A DNA stretch of 64,000 nucleotides from Cucumis sativus. Lineage: Eukaryota; Streptophyta; Magnoliopsida; Cucurbitales; Cucurbitaceae. Within the stretch, counting starts at the first letter, position 1; each line of letters opens with the position of its first letter. The stretch lies in the NCBI RefSeq assembly GCF_000004075.3, contig NC_026658.2, positions 4,092,001-4,156,000 on the forward strand, read 5' to 3'. Made by a program: the position numbers and the translations under genes. Below, piece by piece: positions 1 through 12,800 of this stretch. Under the pieces are notes generated by a model that was given only the letters and a program-made list of their open reading frames with translations, was not told where the DNA came from and did no database searches.

Positions 1-38
1 TTTCTCTTGGTTCGATCTGAACATTGTGTTCTTTACCT

Positions 39-1504
39 TCAACCAATGGCTTTTTCTGTTAAATCTGAAGGTTTCTCACGCAGAGTGTCGCTTACTGACC
101 TTGATAATAAGGAAGACTCTGAACCTGTCATTGAAAGAGATGATCAATTAATGAAGTTGAACAAAATTGGTTTAACTTTTAATACTTGTAACAGAGGAGT
201 GAACAGTTGTTTTTCTTTTTTTTACCTCGAGAAGCGTTGAAGGATCTCTTGCAATGGAGAATGGCGCTTTGGATTCCGTCTTGTTGCTGCAGAAGCGAAT
301 CGTCTCTTCTCGACGGTGCTACCCCCGGTGGCGCCGCCGCTACGGCGGAGGAAGCTGACCGACTTTTTCCCAAATGCTTACAAACCACTCTTAGCTTGGC
401 TGGCATGTTCCTGCCTTTGCTGTTGTTGGTCGTAGTCGTTGGTGGTTTCACTTGGACAGCTTCTGTCTCTACCAGGGACTTCTCCGCCGACGGGGAGGTG
501 GGTGGCGCCGCTATAGACGGCGGCGCACTTGACTTGGCTCCAGCTGCACCCAAAATAAGCTGTCCGGATAGTTTGAACTTCTCGCCGTATCTTCTTGAAA
601 CCCGAATGTACAGAGGCTTCACCATCTTCAAGTACTTTTGCATTAATACGTCTTTTGAGAAACGATTTTCCTCCGGAGTTGATTCATCGGAGGTTTGTTT
701 CTGGGGTTTGTTGTTGGTTGTTACTCCGGACCCTCTTGAACTGTTGTCTCTAGTAAACAGAGACATGATCGGAACTTCCTCGACCTTAAATTTCACAGCA
801 AAAAACTTATTTTTAGCCTGATTCTGATCTTTTTCCGGTTGGTTTTCGTTTATCACCAATGGGTTTTCCGTCGTCTCTTCTTTTGTCTCACTTTTAGCCG
901 TCTCTTCAACAGATCCATCCGTCTCTGTTTTCTTTTCCACGTTGGATTTCGATTTCTTCAACCCCGACATGAAGACCCTAAACTTAGCTGCTGATTTCAA
1001 CAATGTGACACGAAGTTGCGGCCTGACGTTTGGTTCAGAACCGCCGTTGGAGGAAGCTTCAACTGGAACAAGCTTTCCTTTGAAAAACAAGTCATCAGAA
1101 GGAGAAAACGTGAGATTGGCATCGGAATGTTCATTGCTAGAGCCAGATGAGAGCGTGAAGTTAAACTCTCTCTCATCCCCATCTCCATCTTCATCTTCTT
1201 CATCATCATCATCATCATCATTTTCTTCTTCTTCTTCTTCTTCTTCTTCACTTCCATCAATACAGTTTCTTCCCTGTTTTCGACCCTCGTCCTCGTCAGG
1301 AACAGCAAACTCCAAATCAAAAAACGGTCCATCATCACTATCATTCTCCTCCTCATCCGTATCCACCTCTTTCCGCGGAACAGCAGTGACAACAGTAGCT
1401 GTGGCAGAAGTAGAAGAGTTGCTATTAAAAGCAAAATCAGCGGCGGCAGTAGCACCGGTGCCGCCGCCACCTCTCCAATATTTGAGCAAGCTGAAGCTTT
1501 CCAT
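39..1504 (-). CDS. Membrane-associated kinase regulator (MAKR/BKI1-like), 2 exons
   Basis: Model: complement(join(39..124,226..1504)), 454 aa. Start is the ATG at 1504; the frame runs open further upstream but without an ATG. The N-terminus MESFSLLKYWRGGG is the hallmark start of MAKR proteins. Next come a Ser/acidic region with a long Asp/Glu tract (about residues 85-115), a basic stretch around KFRVFMSGLKKSKS (Lys/Arg membrane hook of the family) and the C-terminal DDSLLQQQDGIQSAILHCKR block. The single-exon frame would end in a lysine-rich non-conserved tail; a GT donor at 225-224 and an AG acceptor at 126-125 instead join in frame to a tail containing SSLLSRSVSD, which fits the family. 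Known family members sit at the plasma membrane through the basic hook and act on receptor kinases or their co-receptors. Which MAKR this is cannot be decided here. It is the leftmost gene and its 3' UTR leaves the window. Confidence 0.85.
1190..1250. repeat. TCT/TCA trinucleotide microsatellite inside the MAKR coding region
   Basis: The plus strand shows runs of TCA and TCT; on the coding strand these are GAA/GAT codons that make the uninterrupted acidic Glu/Asp tract. Slippage here would change tract length without breaking the frame. Confidence 0.85.
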
Positions 1505-2000
1505 GGTTGGGAGAGCCAGAATAGAGGAATGGGGAAGAGATTTTTTTTTAGAAAAAGAAGAAGAAAAAAGAGAAGGTAAAGATAGGAGAAAAAAAGAGGA
1601 CACTTTGAGAAAGAGCTGAGTCAGGGTAGGTTTCAGGAGAAGGACGACGAGATGGTAATGGCTGTTGGACTTTGCAGAACTGAAAATGGGGAGTGAGTGA
1701 CAGACTTAACAAAGACCCTTTTTTTTTTTAATTTTTACCAAAGAAGAGAGAGAAGGAGAAGAAGAAGAAAGAGAAGATCTTTTGGGTTTATTTTGTCCAT
1801 CTTCTCTTCTTCAATACGTGGTTTGCAGAGTAGTCATGTGGAGAGCCCAGTCCTCGCGTCAGAACTACAAAACACTGTGACACACAAAGAGAGAGAGAGA
1901 GAGGGAGGGAGAAAGAAGGAAGAAGAAGTATTATTCAAAACTTTACTAAAACAACTCTTTTCTCTCTCTTTTTCTCCCTCATTTATATATGAGAAAAAAA
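1505..2000 (-). promoter_or_regulatory. Promoter and CT-rich 5' leader of the MAKR gene
   Basis: Reading the minus strand, a TATATAAA box lies at about 1983-1990, roughly 480 bases before the ATG at 1504. Between them are pure CT (plus-strand GA) runs at 1741-1775 and 1890-1925. Such pyrimidine-rich tracts are common in plant 5' leaders and core promoters. The transcription start is inferred to lie near 1955. No in-frame ATG occurs between the leader and 1504. Confidence 0.5.
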
Positions 2001-4241
2001 ACATTTCTAGAAGTACTCTTATTCTTAAAAAAACAATAATGACAGCACTGGTTTGAACATTAAATTGGTTTATTGGAGTCTTTACTTATAATTGTATTTG
2101 CTTTTATTTAAATACTACCCTTCTCTCTTACTTTTTTTACTGTGTTGCTTTGATTTAAATACTACCCTTACGTCTTACCTCTTTTTTACTATGCTCACTT
2201 TTCATATTCTTTTAATTTTGGTTACTACTATGCTCACTTTTCATATTCTTTCAATTTTGATTGCTTTTAGTATTGTATTTTCAAAATGTTTATTTTGATC
2301 TTTATACTTTTAACATTAATTCATTTTTGTTTTAAACTTTTAAAAATGACAATTTTAATCTCTTAAAAATACGAAGTAAAAATGACGAGTTTAATATGGT
2401 CATTTTTCCATAAGATCAATAACCAAAACCTAAAACTATTATTTTGAAAAGTAAAGACCAAAATTAACCAAATTTGGAAGTACAACAACTAAAATTAAAC
2501 AAAACTAAAAGGATTAGTACATTATATATAACCTAGATAAAAGGTATTTTTCTATGTTTCATGTACACACTCAAACTTAAAACTCTTTTTTTTTTTCAGA
2601 TTGAAACTTAAAACTGAATGAATTGAATTGGTTACAATTTTGGCCTTTATTTATATATACACACACTATTATGTAAATTTAAAAGTTCAATTTGAAGATT
2701 GGAACAATAACTTTGACGGCTTAATACAAGAAAGCAAATTATGAGTGTATATTAAAGTAAATGCCCTATTTTAGGCATGGTTTTTATAATTTGTCATTTT
2801 CTTAAATGGTAAAAGAATAAAGAAGTTGTTTGATTTCTTTCTTTTTCACAACTTTTTAACTTTCATTGTTGATTCACAACTCCCAAACTGTATATGGGAA
2901 TTATTGGGGTAAATAAAATAAATTGGTGGAGAGATGTCAACTCTCTATCTCATTAATTTGTCAATTTTAACTTCCCCTTTCAGACCCATTTTCAAAAGCA
3001 AACTTCTATTTCTAGGTTAGGGTTATCAGTGTCTTTTTCTTGTTTCTCTTTGCTCTTCTATGGTGGTAAGTTAATAATGTTCTGAAGAAAGTAGCTGAGG
3101 AATTTCTCCTAAAATGAAGGCAATAATACATCTCTTTGTAAGAGACTATTGATACCCCAACACAATACTTCTCTTCAAATATTAATGTGTTTTTTCTTTA
3201 TATACATCAGTTGTTACTCTCAATTATACATTTAGTCTATACATCTCTAAGTTCGGTTTTATTTGATTTGTGAACTCTTAGAATTGTCTAATAGGTATTT
3301 AACTTTGAAAGTATTCATTGTGTTTACTTAATGTTGATTTTCATATGCAGTCACTTTCATTTTGATGATTTTTCTATAAATTTGAAAAAGAATCACATTG
3401 TGATTTGGTGACGTTAATATTGTTTTTTTTTTTTTGTTATTTTGAGTATGACATTAGTAGATGAAGAGACTCCAATGTTGGACCATAATAATGCATTAAT
3501 GAGTTGAGCTATATTTTGTTAGCCCACCGTTAATACAATTACTCTTAATGCAACGATGCTATAGGGTATACTTAACTTTAGAGAATATATATATATATCA
3601 ATAATTATCACTTACTAACAGTTATAATACCAATAATGTTATACTAAAATACATCAGTTTATTTTAGTTAAAATCCAACAAAGAGGAAAAGAAAATAAAT
3701 AATTTTTTTAAATGGGATTTTTTTTCTAAAATAGAAAAAGTAAAACAAACCACTCCAAAATCTATTTGGAAAAAAAAAAAATATAATGTGATGAAGAGAT
3801 TTATGGGTATTGGAAGAACAAAAGCTCAATTGTGGTTTACCCATATAATATACAGATGAACTCATCACTCATCACACTCTCTAATTTAAATTTTAAACTA
3901 TGAAAGTCACCCCTTTTTGTCTCTTTTTTTATTATTATATATATAAAAAAAAAGTTAAAACTTTTTTTTCCTTTCTTAACTCTATCAATATCCCACTGTC
4001 ATTCCCTTTTTACTCCTCTTTTCTTGCACTCTCTTTCTACTTCTTTTTTCCTTTACATTCTTTAAAATAAACAATAAAAAACCAGCTTATACCCCATGAT
4101 CTCAATCAACTACAAATTTGAACTTCTCTTGTTAAAACTAAAACTTTAACACAACTTATCAAAATGCAAAATTCAAAGATTAGAACACTTAGATCTAATA
4201 AATAATATATACATATATATAGTAATAATTTAAATAGGAAA

Positions 4242-4314
4242 GCTTATAAACAAATAAATAAATAATAGAGAGAGTGGTCCATCATCACCCTTATAAACAA
4301 ATAAATAAATAATA
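4242..4314. repeat. Short direct repeat
   Basis: A 25-base block beginning CTTATAAACAAATAAATAAA occurs at 4242-4266 and again at 4290-4314, separated by a 23-base spacer. Confidence 0.7.
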
Positions 4315-5900
4315 AATATGATTGGTGTGGCCCCGTTCTAAAACGACACCGTCCGAATCTTAAATGGGCCTCCGAAGGTCGGCCTCACATTACACGTTAC
4401 ACATCGCATCCCATTCTCATTCATTTCTCAAACATATAATACATTACCCATAAAATTCCCCAATTTTTTCTCCTTTTCTTTTTCTATGTATTACTACATT
4501 CCAATCCCAATCTACACCTAGACCTCCATTTCTGACTTATTCATGATATTACACTTCCAAAAATATCATCATAATACTATATCCTTCTTTATTCTTTTTC
4601 TATTTCAAATGTTTTATTTAGTAAACAATCCTCCTCATCCAAATTAAAACCTTTCTCTGACTTCACAAAATTTAACACACGAGTTTATATGTGTTGCTTC
4701 AAATAAGATGTTTAATTAGTCTTCCCTAATATAGATTTCTAATTTGTTTGATTTTATTTTGAACAAGAATTTTAAAGAAATTGAACTGCTTAGCTTAACC
4801 ACCACCATACAAAATGGATTTTAATAATAGTAACAATTGAATTTGTTGATGGAAATATATATATGTAGAAGTGGGCACCATTAGTTGTCATTGTCCCAAA
4901 CATAGATTTGTTTTGTGTTGTCATGGTGACCTTATGTTCAAATGTCAATGTAAATTATTTGTTTTTAAAATTAATGAAATAAACACATACTCCAAATTAA
5001 TATATCATAACATATGTTGGATAAAGATGGGAACTTGGACCTTCAATGTTTCTTTTTTTCTGTTCTTGTCTTTTTCCTTTTTCAAAAATTCAATTCATTT
5101 TTCTGATTTTCATCTTTTTAATCAAATAAAATCTACATAAAGTGTTAATGTTTTTTTTAAAAAAGTCTAAATATAAATGATCAAACCCAATAAGAAGTTA
5201 ATTAGGAAAGAATTCTTACTCCATCCCTTCTGAAGGTCCGACTAAGGATTATGGTTTTGCAATATACAAAAATAAACATTATATTTACTAAAAAAAACCC
5301 ATATTAATATATGCTTTTTTTAAAAAAATATATATATATATATTAGGTTCTCTAATAATATATACTTTCAGCATGGAAATGATACAGTGACACATTATAA
5401 AAACATTTGATAGAAGAAAAGAAAAATGGCTTGTACTTAATTATTATATACTATTGTTCAAATAAACAAAAAAAAAAAAGAGTTGACTTGTATTAGAAGA
5501 AATGAAACCAAAACAAGTCATGTGGGGGCAAACAAAATGATATATAATCCAACAAAATTCTCTATGGCCCATATTAATAGTAATTAATGTGTGATTTTTT
5601 TTAAAAAAAAAGGAAAGGAAGGATGAACCCTAAATCAAGTTCACATTATTTTTAAATAACAGCAAATACTAATAATAATAAATAGGGGTATTATTATAGA
5701 ACATATACATCTCCCCTTTTCAAGTTCAAATTTCAATATTAGTATATACTAAGTAATTCAATAATTTAGTCATATAAGAGTTAATTGGTTATATGATACA
5801 TTATAACTCTTATATTCTTGATAAAATTATTAAAAATATTTATATTGGATGGGGTTAATTTTAGGTGATTGAGCCATTAATTGGAGAAAGCCTCGAGAAA

Positions 5901-5923
5901 AGAAGAAGAAGAAGAAGAAGAAG
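5901..5923. repeat. (AGA)n microsatellite
   Basis: About seven AGA units in intergenic DNA. Confidence 0.8.
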
Positions 5924-6633
5924 GAAAGTAAGTTTAAGGGTAAAAGAATGTTAATTAGAGTTAAATTGGTTCCTTGATTGGGATCATAAAGTTCAAAACA
6001 TATCTCTTTTATATCCACCCATTGTCGGATCTTTTTCGTTTCTTAAATATATAATTTTAGGAATATCGATTTTTTTTTTCTTTTCCTTTCTTCTTTTTTA
6101 TTTAACAATAAATTCAATAATGTCTTTATTAAAAATAAATAATGTCATCATTCACATCACATACATCATCTTAAATACTACACTATTCTCTTAATTTGAG
6201 AGAAGTTTTTTGTCATGTTTTTCTCAATAATCCCCTTCAAATAAAATTCAGAATGTGTAACCAATAAATTATTTTTAAGTGTTTCGTTATAAAAAATATA
6301 TCACTTTAGAAAAAAACATCTACTGATTCGTGCTAGAACATAACCAAGCTCTTAAAAAAGCAAAGTATAGAAACTAAATGGAGGATGTATATATATTCAA
6401 CCATCAAGTTTTTAAAATCAAAATTCAACTTTAATCTAGTTTTCTTAAATAAAAGGAAAATAAAACAAGAAATTGTGTTGTATATATAAATTTTAGTTTG
6501 TCTTCAGCAATTTAGTTAAAAAAAACTCTTTATTTTAAATGATTTTATAAAAATTTACATCTCAAAAGAACCATTTTTTTTTAGTTAAACATATTTGAGA
6601 ATGCATTTTAAACCCATTGAGGAAGAAGTTGGG

Positions 6634-6656
6634 TTATTATTATTATTATTATTATT
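6634..6656. repeat. (TTA)n microsatellite
   Basis: About seven TTA units in intergenic DNA. Confidence 0.8.
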
Positions 6657-7044
6657 TGAAAAAATGATGAAAATTTCAAGGTTTTGAAGTTGAAAACTTA
6701 ATTAAATCTTCCCACTCTTAATTTATATTAAAAAAAACTAATTTTTTTATTGGTAAAAATGAGATAAATAAAAGAAAAGAAAGAAATTAAAGGGAGAAGC
6801 ATCCACTTTAGTTGATTGATTTGATTGTAGGTAATATGATGATGAGAAATGAATAATATAAAAAAACAAAAATCACTTAAAAATGTATAAATAAAAATGT
6901 TCAAAAGAGAGTCAAAGGAGAGCTCTTTTCTCAATGGCCCAATAATTGCAAAAATCTCACCCCCATCAAATTCAATACAATATTCCCAAACTCTCTTTTA
7001 TACTATCAATTTATGTAATCCATCTTTATATTAACAAGGTATAT

Positions 7045-7175
7045 AATTAATTAATTAATTAATTAAGTTTGTTGCCACTGATTTTCATTGCCAAAAAGTA
7101 AATATTAAACTTTAAAACTTGTATGAATATATTAATTAATTTACAACATCAATTAATAATAATAATAATAATAAA
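7045..7175. repeat. (AATT)n and (AAT)n microsatellites
   Basis: About five AATT units at 7045-7066 and about six AAT units at 7155-7174. Confidence 0.75.
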
Positions 7176-9164
7176 AGAATACACCACAACATTGAGAATA
7201 AAGAGTATAATATATTCATACATTCTGACACAGTTTTCATAATGGTGATCAAGGCAGCTCAATCTAAAACTAAGAACAAAATTCTTCTCTTCGTTCATTT
7301 TGTTTAGAGTAAAATAAGAAAATTCCAACCATTTCCAAAGTAAACCTATATTTGAGAGAATCTGCAAGAACCATTCAACAGAGGAATTACTAATGAAATT
7401 AGTTTCTCTTTTGAGGCAAATGAAATTAGAAAATTAGAATTCTAGAATGAGGAGGAACTCGGTAGGAAAATATATGGACTCCAACAGTTGTCTCTTTAAA
7501 TTAAAATCCATTAACCAATAATACTTTATTTATTCATAGAGAGCATATAAAAATAAATCAAAATATAACCAAAGTTTAAGTATATTATTAGTAAACACTT
7601 AAAACTTATATCCTAAATTGTATAGATAGAATTTAAAATTTTATTATATTTTAGGAATAATTTGAAGGATTTGGTGGTTTATTATTATTACCATGGTGTG
7701 TGGTGGGATGTGTGATTTATTTTTAGATTGAAAAATGAGAAAAGGGAAGGGAAGAGTGAGGAAAACTCCAATGCAAATGTAGAGCCGCCGAAAGCACAAA
7801 ATATATAAAAGTAGCCGAAAAGTGAAATACCCAAACAAAACATCTTCACTTCAACACTTCACAACTTTTCTTTTTCCTTTCCTTTCCTTTTCTTTTAAAA
7901 CGACAAAATGTGAGAAAAATCACAATTGTATAATTGATACAAAAAAATGATGTAGGAAAAATATATTTCATGCCATTTCATTTCATTCATTCAATTTCTT
8001 ATTTTGTATTATAGATTTTCATATGATATAGAATTAATGTTTTTAAATTTTGATTTGATTTTTAAAAAAATATTAGTAGAATAGGAACAATATACCATGA
8101 AAATTTAGACTTTATAAGCTTAAATTGCAAAACCTAAAAACCAAAAATCAACATTTACTTTGGGTAAGCGTTGATCCTTTTGTTTTTAACTTTTTATAAA
8201 AACTAAGCTCGTATACATCACTCTCGTATCTATCCATTGGATAATACAAAAGGATAAGACTTAGATATATTTTAAATGGATCCTTACTCATCATTCACGT
8301 AAAAAGATAAAATGTTCTACAATAGAACTAAGAACTTTAGAGAATTTATTACATTTCAATTTTTCTAGAAATGATAAATATTTTGTCAAATTTTCAATAT
8401 TTTTTTATTGAAAATAATAAAGAGGTATTAAAAATGAGAGTGAAAAAAATGAATTTGTGTAAGTTAATATTTAGATGTTTATTAATTTGAAGTATGTAGA
8501 AAAGATGCTTTAGTTTTGAGTGGGACCATGGAGAGGTACAATATTTTGAGCAATAGAGACAAAATGATGTTGGTAATCACAATTTTTGGCATTTTTAGTG
8601 GGAATCACAATTTTTCTTCCTTTCTTATTATCAATACAATTAATTAGTCTTCTTTGTAACTTTTTTTTCAACTCCTTTTGTCTTATTTGGAGATTTAATC
8701 AAACAATCAAACCTTTCTTTTCTTATTATATTGCCACAATAAGAGTGGGATTCTTTCAAATACATCTTTTTCTTATTGTAATTCATAGCTTTAAAGGTAG
8801 CATTATATATTGTATATTTACCTTCAATTCATCATATCTATCCTTCCCACTAATTAACATATTTATTTACCTTATGTATTCAGTACTTGCTTCCCTTCAA
8901 TTTAAGTTCATTATCTCACTTGTTTGATATCAAAAGAAAGAAGAAAAAGGTAGAGAGAAAAAAAATGTAAGATTCCTCTTTTAACTATTACTGCATCTTT
9001 TTTCTTTTTTAACAAATAACCCAGTGTTCAAGTTGTCGTTAATCATACAATTCTCAAAGTATGATATGATAACACAACTATAATCTACTACAGAAGAAGC
9101 AATCCACTGGGCTATTTTTCATCTTACATGCACGTACCCCTACATTTATTTGGTAAATTGAGAC

Positions 9165-9318
9165 CAAGCCGACCAAAATGTTGATCTGAATGGTTCGATA
9201 TGAGCGGTTTCTCATTAAAACCGGTTCAACTTTGTTTCTAAAACTCCTTTCCCAAATAATCAGTTCGATTCCAATTTTGAAGAAAATGGAACCGAACCAA
9301 ACCGCTTACACTCCTATC
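9165..9318. mobile_element. Candidate dispersed repeat or MITE remnant
   Basis: This stretch has repeated AACCGAACCAAACCG-type words and ends in CGCTTACACTCCTA. On the opposite strand this reads as TAGGAGTGTAAGCGGTTTGG, a word type often seen in dispersed plant repeats. No terminal inverted repeats or target duplication could be defined, so the call is tentative. Confidence 0.3.
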
Positions 9319-9822
9319 AACAACTACGACAACCATCCACTAAGATATTTTTGTCCTTTAACCTAAGATCTTTATTTCCCTTTTCCATGTGTAAGCGACC
9401 AGGACAACAATGTATGTAAACCAACCAAAAGAAAATAGATGACAGAAAGGAGTAGAGAAACAATTTGATACAAAATATAGCAAGATAATGAATTCAAAAC
9501 AAAAACAAAAACAAAAATAGACTGTTTTTCTTTTTTGCTGTCAGATCAGCACCAGCCCATTCAAAGAAACTAGCTGCCTATGTAATTTAATCCCCCACAC
9601 AACATAGCTCCATAGAAATGGAACAACAAATCAAACATTCAAATATTTCATACAAACACTTACCCTCATATATATTTACACAAACACAGCTTCCTCACAT
9701 GGAAAAAAGAAAAAGAACCCTAATAAGACTTGCAAGAAAACCTTCATGTGCTTCTCATTAATTGAAAATATTATAGCCATATTATTGTAACATATGTATG
9801 TTATGATATCGATGGCTTAAGC

Positions 9823-12800
9823 TCACAGGAAATAAGTTAACTGTTGCTTCTTTCTAGATCCTCCTTCCCCATATAACTCATTCCATTGCCTCAATTCACT
9901 CATCATCGCTCCTTCTGCTGCAAAACTTGCTGCAACCTGCAAACCAACATGTTAAATGATCTCGTTAAAGCAGTCTTTTGGTGAATTTAAAGGTTGTTTT
10001 TCGGGCAACTTGTGCAACTAGATTCATGTCGTTGGTTTGTTTTCTTTTTGCTGTCTTTTGTTTGAACAAATATTGGAACAGTACTAGCAAAAGGATTGGT
10101 ACTTCTTGATAGTTTGTGAGTCAAGCTCGCCCCAATACAAGTGTGTGTATATCGACAAATTGGTTTGGTCTCTTCCTATGGCTAAGAAGTTCGAACAAAC
10201 AAGCAATAAATGTCAATTTTTTACTCAAATGAAGGTAGTTGTATATGGATTTGCAGGCGTGACAACATAAAAGGTACTCAAGAAATATGGAAGCAAAGAA
10301 AATAATTTTTTTGGTGGATTTGAGAAAAGATGTAATGTAAAGGAATGTGGTAAAAAACGAGATAAGTTATATTACCTGATTCTTTGCTAGTTTGAAATCC
10401 TCCATATTTAGTGCCCTGAGGGTGATTACTCTTTCTTCTTTGCTTTCTCCAGCTCCATCCCCTGTCTTATTCTGTCCTTCGGCAGCTCTTCGTTTTTTCT
10501 CCTTCAATGCAAGAAAACGGACAATAAAAAGGGGTTTGTCCTGAATCTTTACTTGAATGCAAAGAAAATGAAAGGAGATTTAAATATGCCTCAACTGATT
10601 CCCTCATACTTACCACATCCTTTAGTCTTTCTTGCTGTATTAGTTCTCGAACAGGTCGATATGCAGCCGTCATACAGAAGTTCTGGTTTCAAAAGTAATG
10701 TATAAATCAAGAAATTATTAAGGCTTTTAAGGTGGTCCAAAAACTGAAATCTGAATGATTAGTTATGAAAACAAACCTTGAGATCACTTCCACTATACCC
10801 TTCTGTCATTGTGGCCAGCTCCTTCTTGTCTAGCCCTTCTTCCACCTTTTCTTTCCCCAAGAGAGTTGTCAATATCATTTCTCTATTTTCTGCTGATGGC
10901 AACCCCACCATTATTCTGTTCATAAGAGTTTGGTTTTTATTAGAATTAAACTAAGGTTGATCCAAAAATCCTCTGAACATTTTGGACAGCCAGGGATATG
11001 CACATGGGGCGAATCATAAGAGCAGATACCTTCTCTCAAAACGCCGTATGATGGCCTCATCGAGGTCAAATGGCCTATTTGTTGCTGCAAGAACAAGTAC
11101 ACGCTCCCCTGGCTTCGTCAAGAGTCCATCCCAATGAGCCATGAACTCATTCTTTATCTTCCTCATTGCCTCATGCTCACCGACTCTTGTTCGCTGCCCA
11201 AGCATACTATCTACCTCGTCTACAAATATGATGGTGGGAGAGACTTTAGCTGCCAGTGTGAATAAAGCCCGAACATTCTTCTCGTCTTCGCCAAACCATT
11301 TGGAAGTTATGGTAGACATTGATACATTAATGAAGCTTGCTCCAGCTTCTTTTGCTATGGCCTTAGCTAACATAGTCTTTCCAGTTCCAGGAGGTCCAAA
11401 CAACAATATGCCTCTGCAAGGCTTCAAAAGCCCTCCAAGAAATAAATCCGGCCTTCGAAGAGGAAGCATTACTAGTTCTTGAAGAGAATCTTTTATTTCC
11501 TCCATCGCACCAATGTCAGAAAATGTAACACCAATCTCATTCGCAGGTATGACCTCTGGCCTAATGCGTTTCTCAAACTCGTTATCTGGTGGAACTTCCT
11601 ACGTGACATGTGATTGTAATACAAACATCAGCAATGCCATTCATAGAGTCAGCAGAAGGATTAAAAGAAGAGACTTACTGGGGCTTTTACAGCTGGAGCA
11701 GCCGTCTCTCCATCGATTTTTGCCGCAGCTACAGGTGCTGTTTCACTTCTGATTTCAGCAGCTGCGGTATCAGCTTTTGCTTCAGATTTCACTGCTCCCG
11801 AGTCCTATGGAGAACAAGTTAAAGTACTCAATAAAAGAGTGGCAAGGCGCACAAAAAGGTCAAACTAAAATAATTAACCTTTGAAGCTCCAGTTTGTGCT
11901 TCAAGCTGTACACTATTTTTGCTAGTGGATTTTCCTGCCTGGAATATGCCCAGTCCATGGGACAAACTGCTCAATAGCTAAAACTATGAGTACTTATAAT
12001 CAACAATTAGAACTCGAACACAAAGGATGGATCTCACCTCTTGCTCGAAATAATCAGTTTTCCGTTTCTGTATTCAGCGTCCTTGCTATTCATTAGATGA
12101 TAAGAAATTGCAGACACCACAATCTCTTCTATGTAGTTACTGAGAGCCAAGGTATCACCAACACAGATCGAATCGAGATCGTCGCAGTCAAGATCATTAT
12201 CTGAAAGAACTTCCATGATATGGTTTCGGTTATCCTGAACCTTGATCGACTTCATATCCTCTTCCAATTGAGACTTCCAACTGACATGATGAGATTCATC
12301 TTCGGGTGGTCTAATCTCGATATTATAAGGAAAAAGAGCAGAGAGCCTCTCATCCACCTCCATATAATCATTGCTCGAATCGATAGTACGCGAACCAAGA
12401 ATCAAAATTGATCCAGACAATTTTTGTAGCATTTTATGGAACAAGTTATACACCCTATTTGACTTGGATAAAAACCTATCTACATCACGAAGATATAAAA
12501 CAATGGGATTTGCTTTCGACACGTATAGAAGAACCTGAAAACAAATAATAAAATAACTTGAGTTCTTAGAGAAGATCATATCAAAACTTTAATTCAATAT
12601 GTCAAGAATAATGCAACTCATTGTTACCTTATACAAAGACTGCACAAGAAGTTTCTCCTCAAAAGCCCAGCTGCTCATGTGCTTAAGGGAAGCTGCAAAC
12701 AATAAAACTTAAACTAATTAGATAAATCGGAACAAAAGCAGATTCTACAAGCAAAGAAAGAGTGGCAAAACATCTTCAGCAGCCAATGATAAAAGAATCG

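Larger units (their letters stand above)
2000..9822. other. Gene-free AT-rich intergenic region (about 7.8 kb)
   Basis: No open frame in this stretch has recognisable protein content; the longest are hydrophobic, phenylalanine- and isoleucine-rich products of AT bias. It holds many A/T homopolymers and short microsatellites (listed separately), a small GC-richer island at 4325-4400, a duplicated block around 2188-2260 (ACTATGCTCACTTTTCATAT twice) and repeat-like sequence at 9165-9318. The 3' UTR of the AAA ATPase probably occupies about 9450-9822. Confidence 0.7.

Noticed and set aside
207..821. Plus-strand open frame of 204 codons
   Set aside because: Antisense to MAKR with no domain; caused by the GC-rich coding exon.
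997..1470. Minus-strand frame with methionine/lysine runs
   Set aside because: Same strand as MAKR but shifted frame; low-complexity product of the microsatellite.
1505..1603. N-terminal extension of the MAKR frame
   Set aside because: No ATG upstream; codon at 1603 is GTG, and the family start MESFSLLKYW matches 1504.
942..1619. Serine-rich plus-strand open frame of 225 codons
   Set aside because: It is the antisense shadow of the MAKR coding exon; its serine run is the complement of the GAA/GAT tract.
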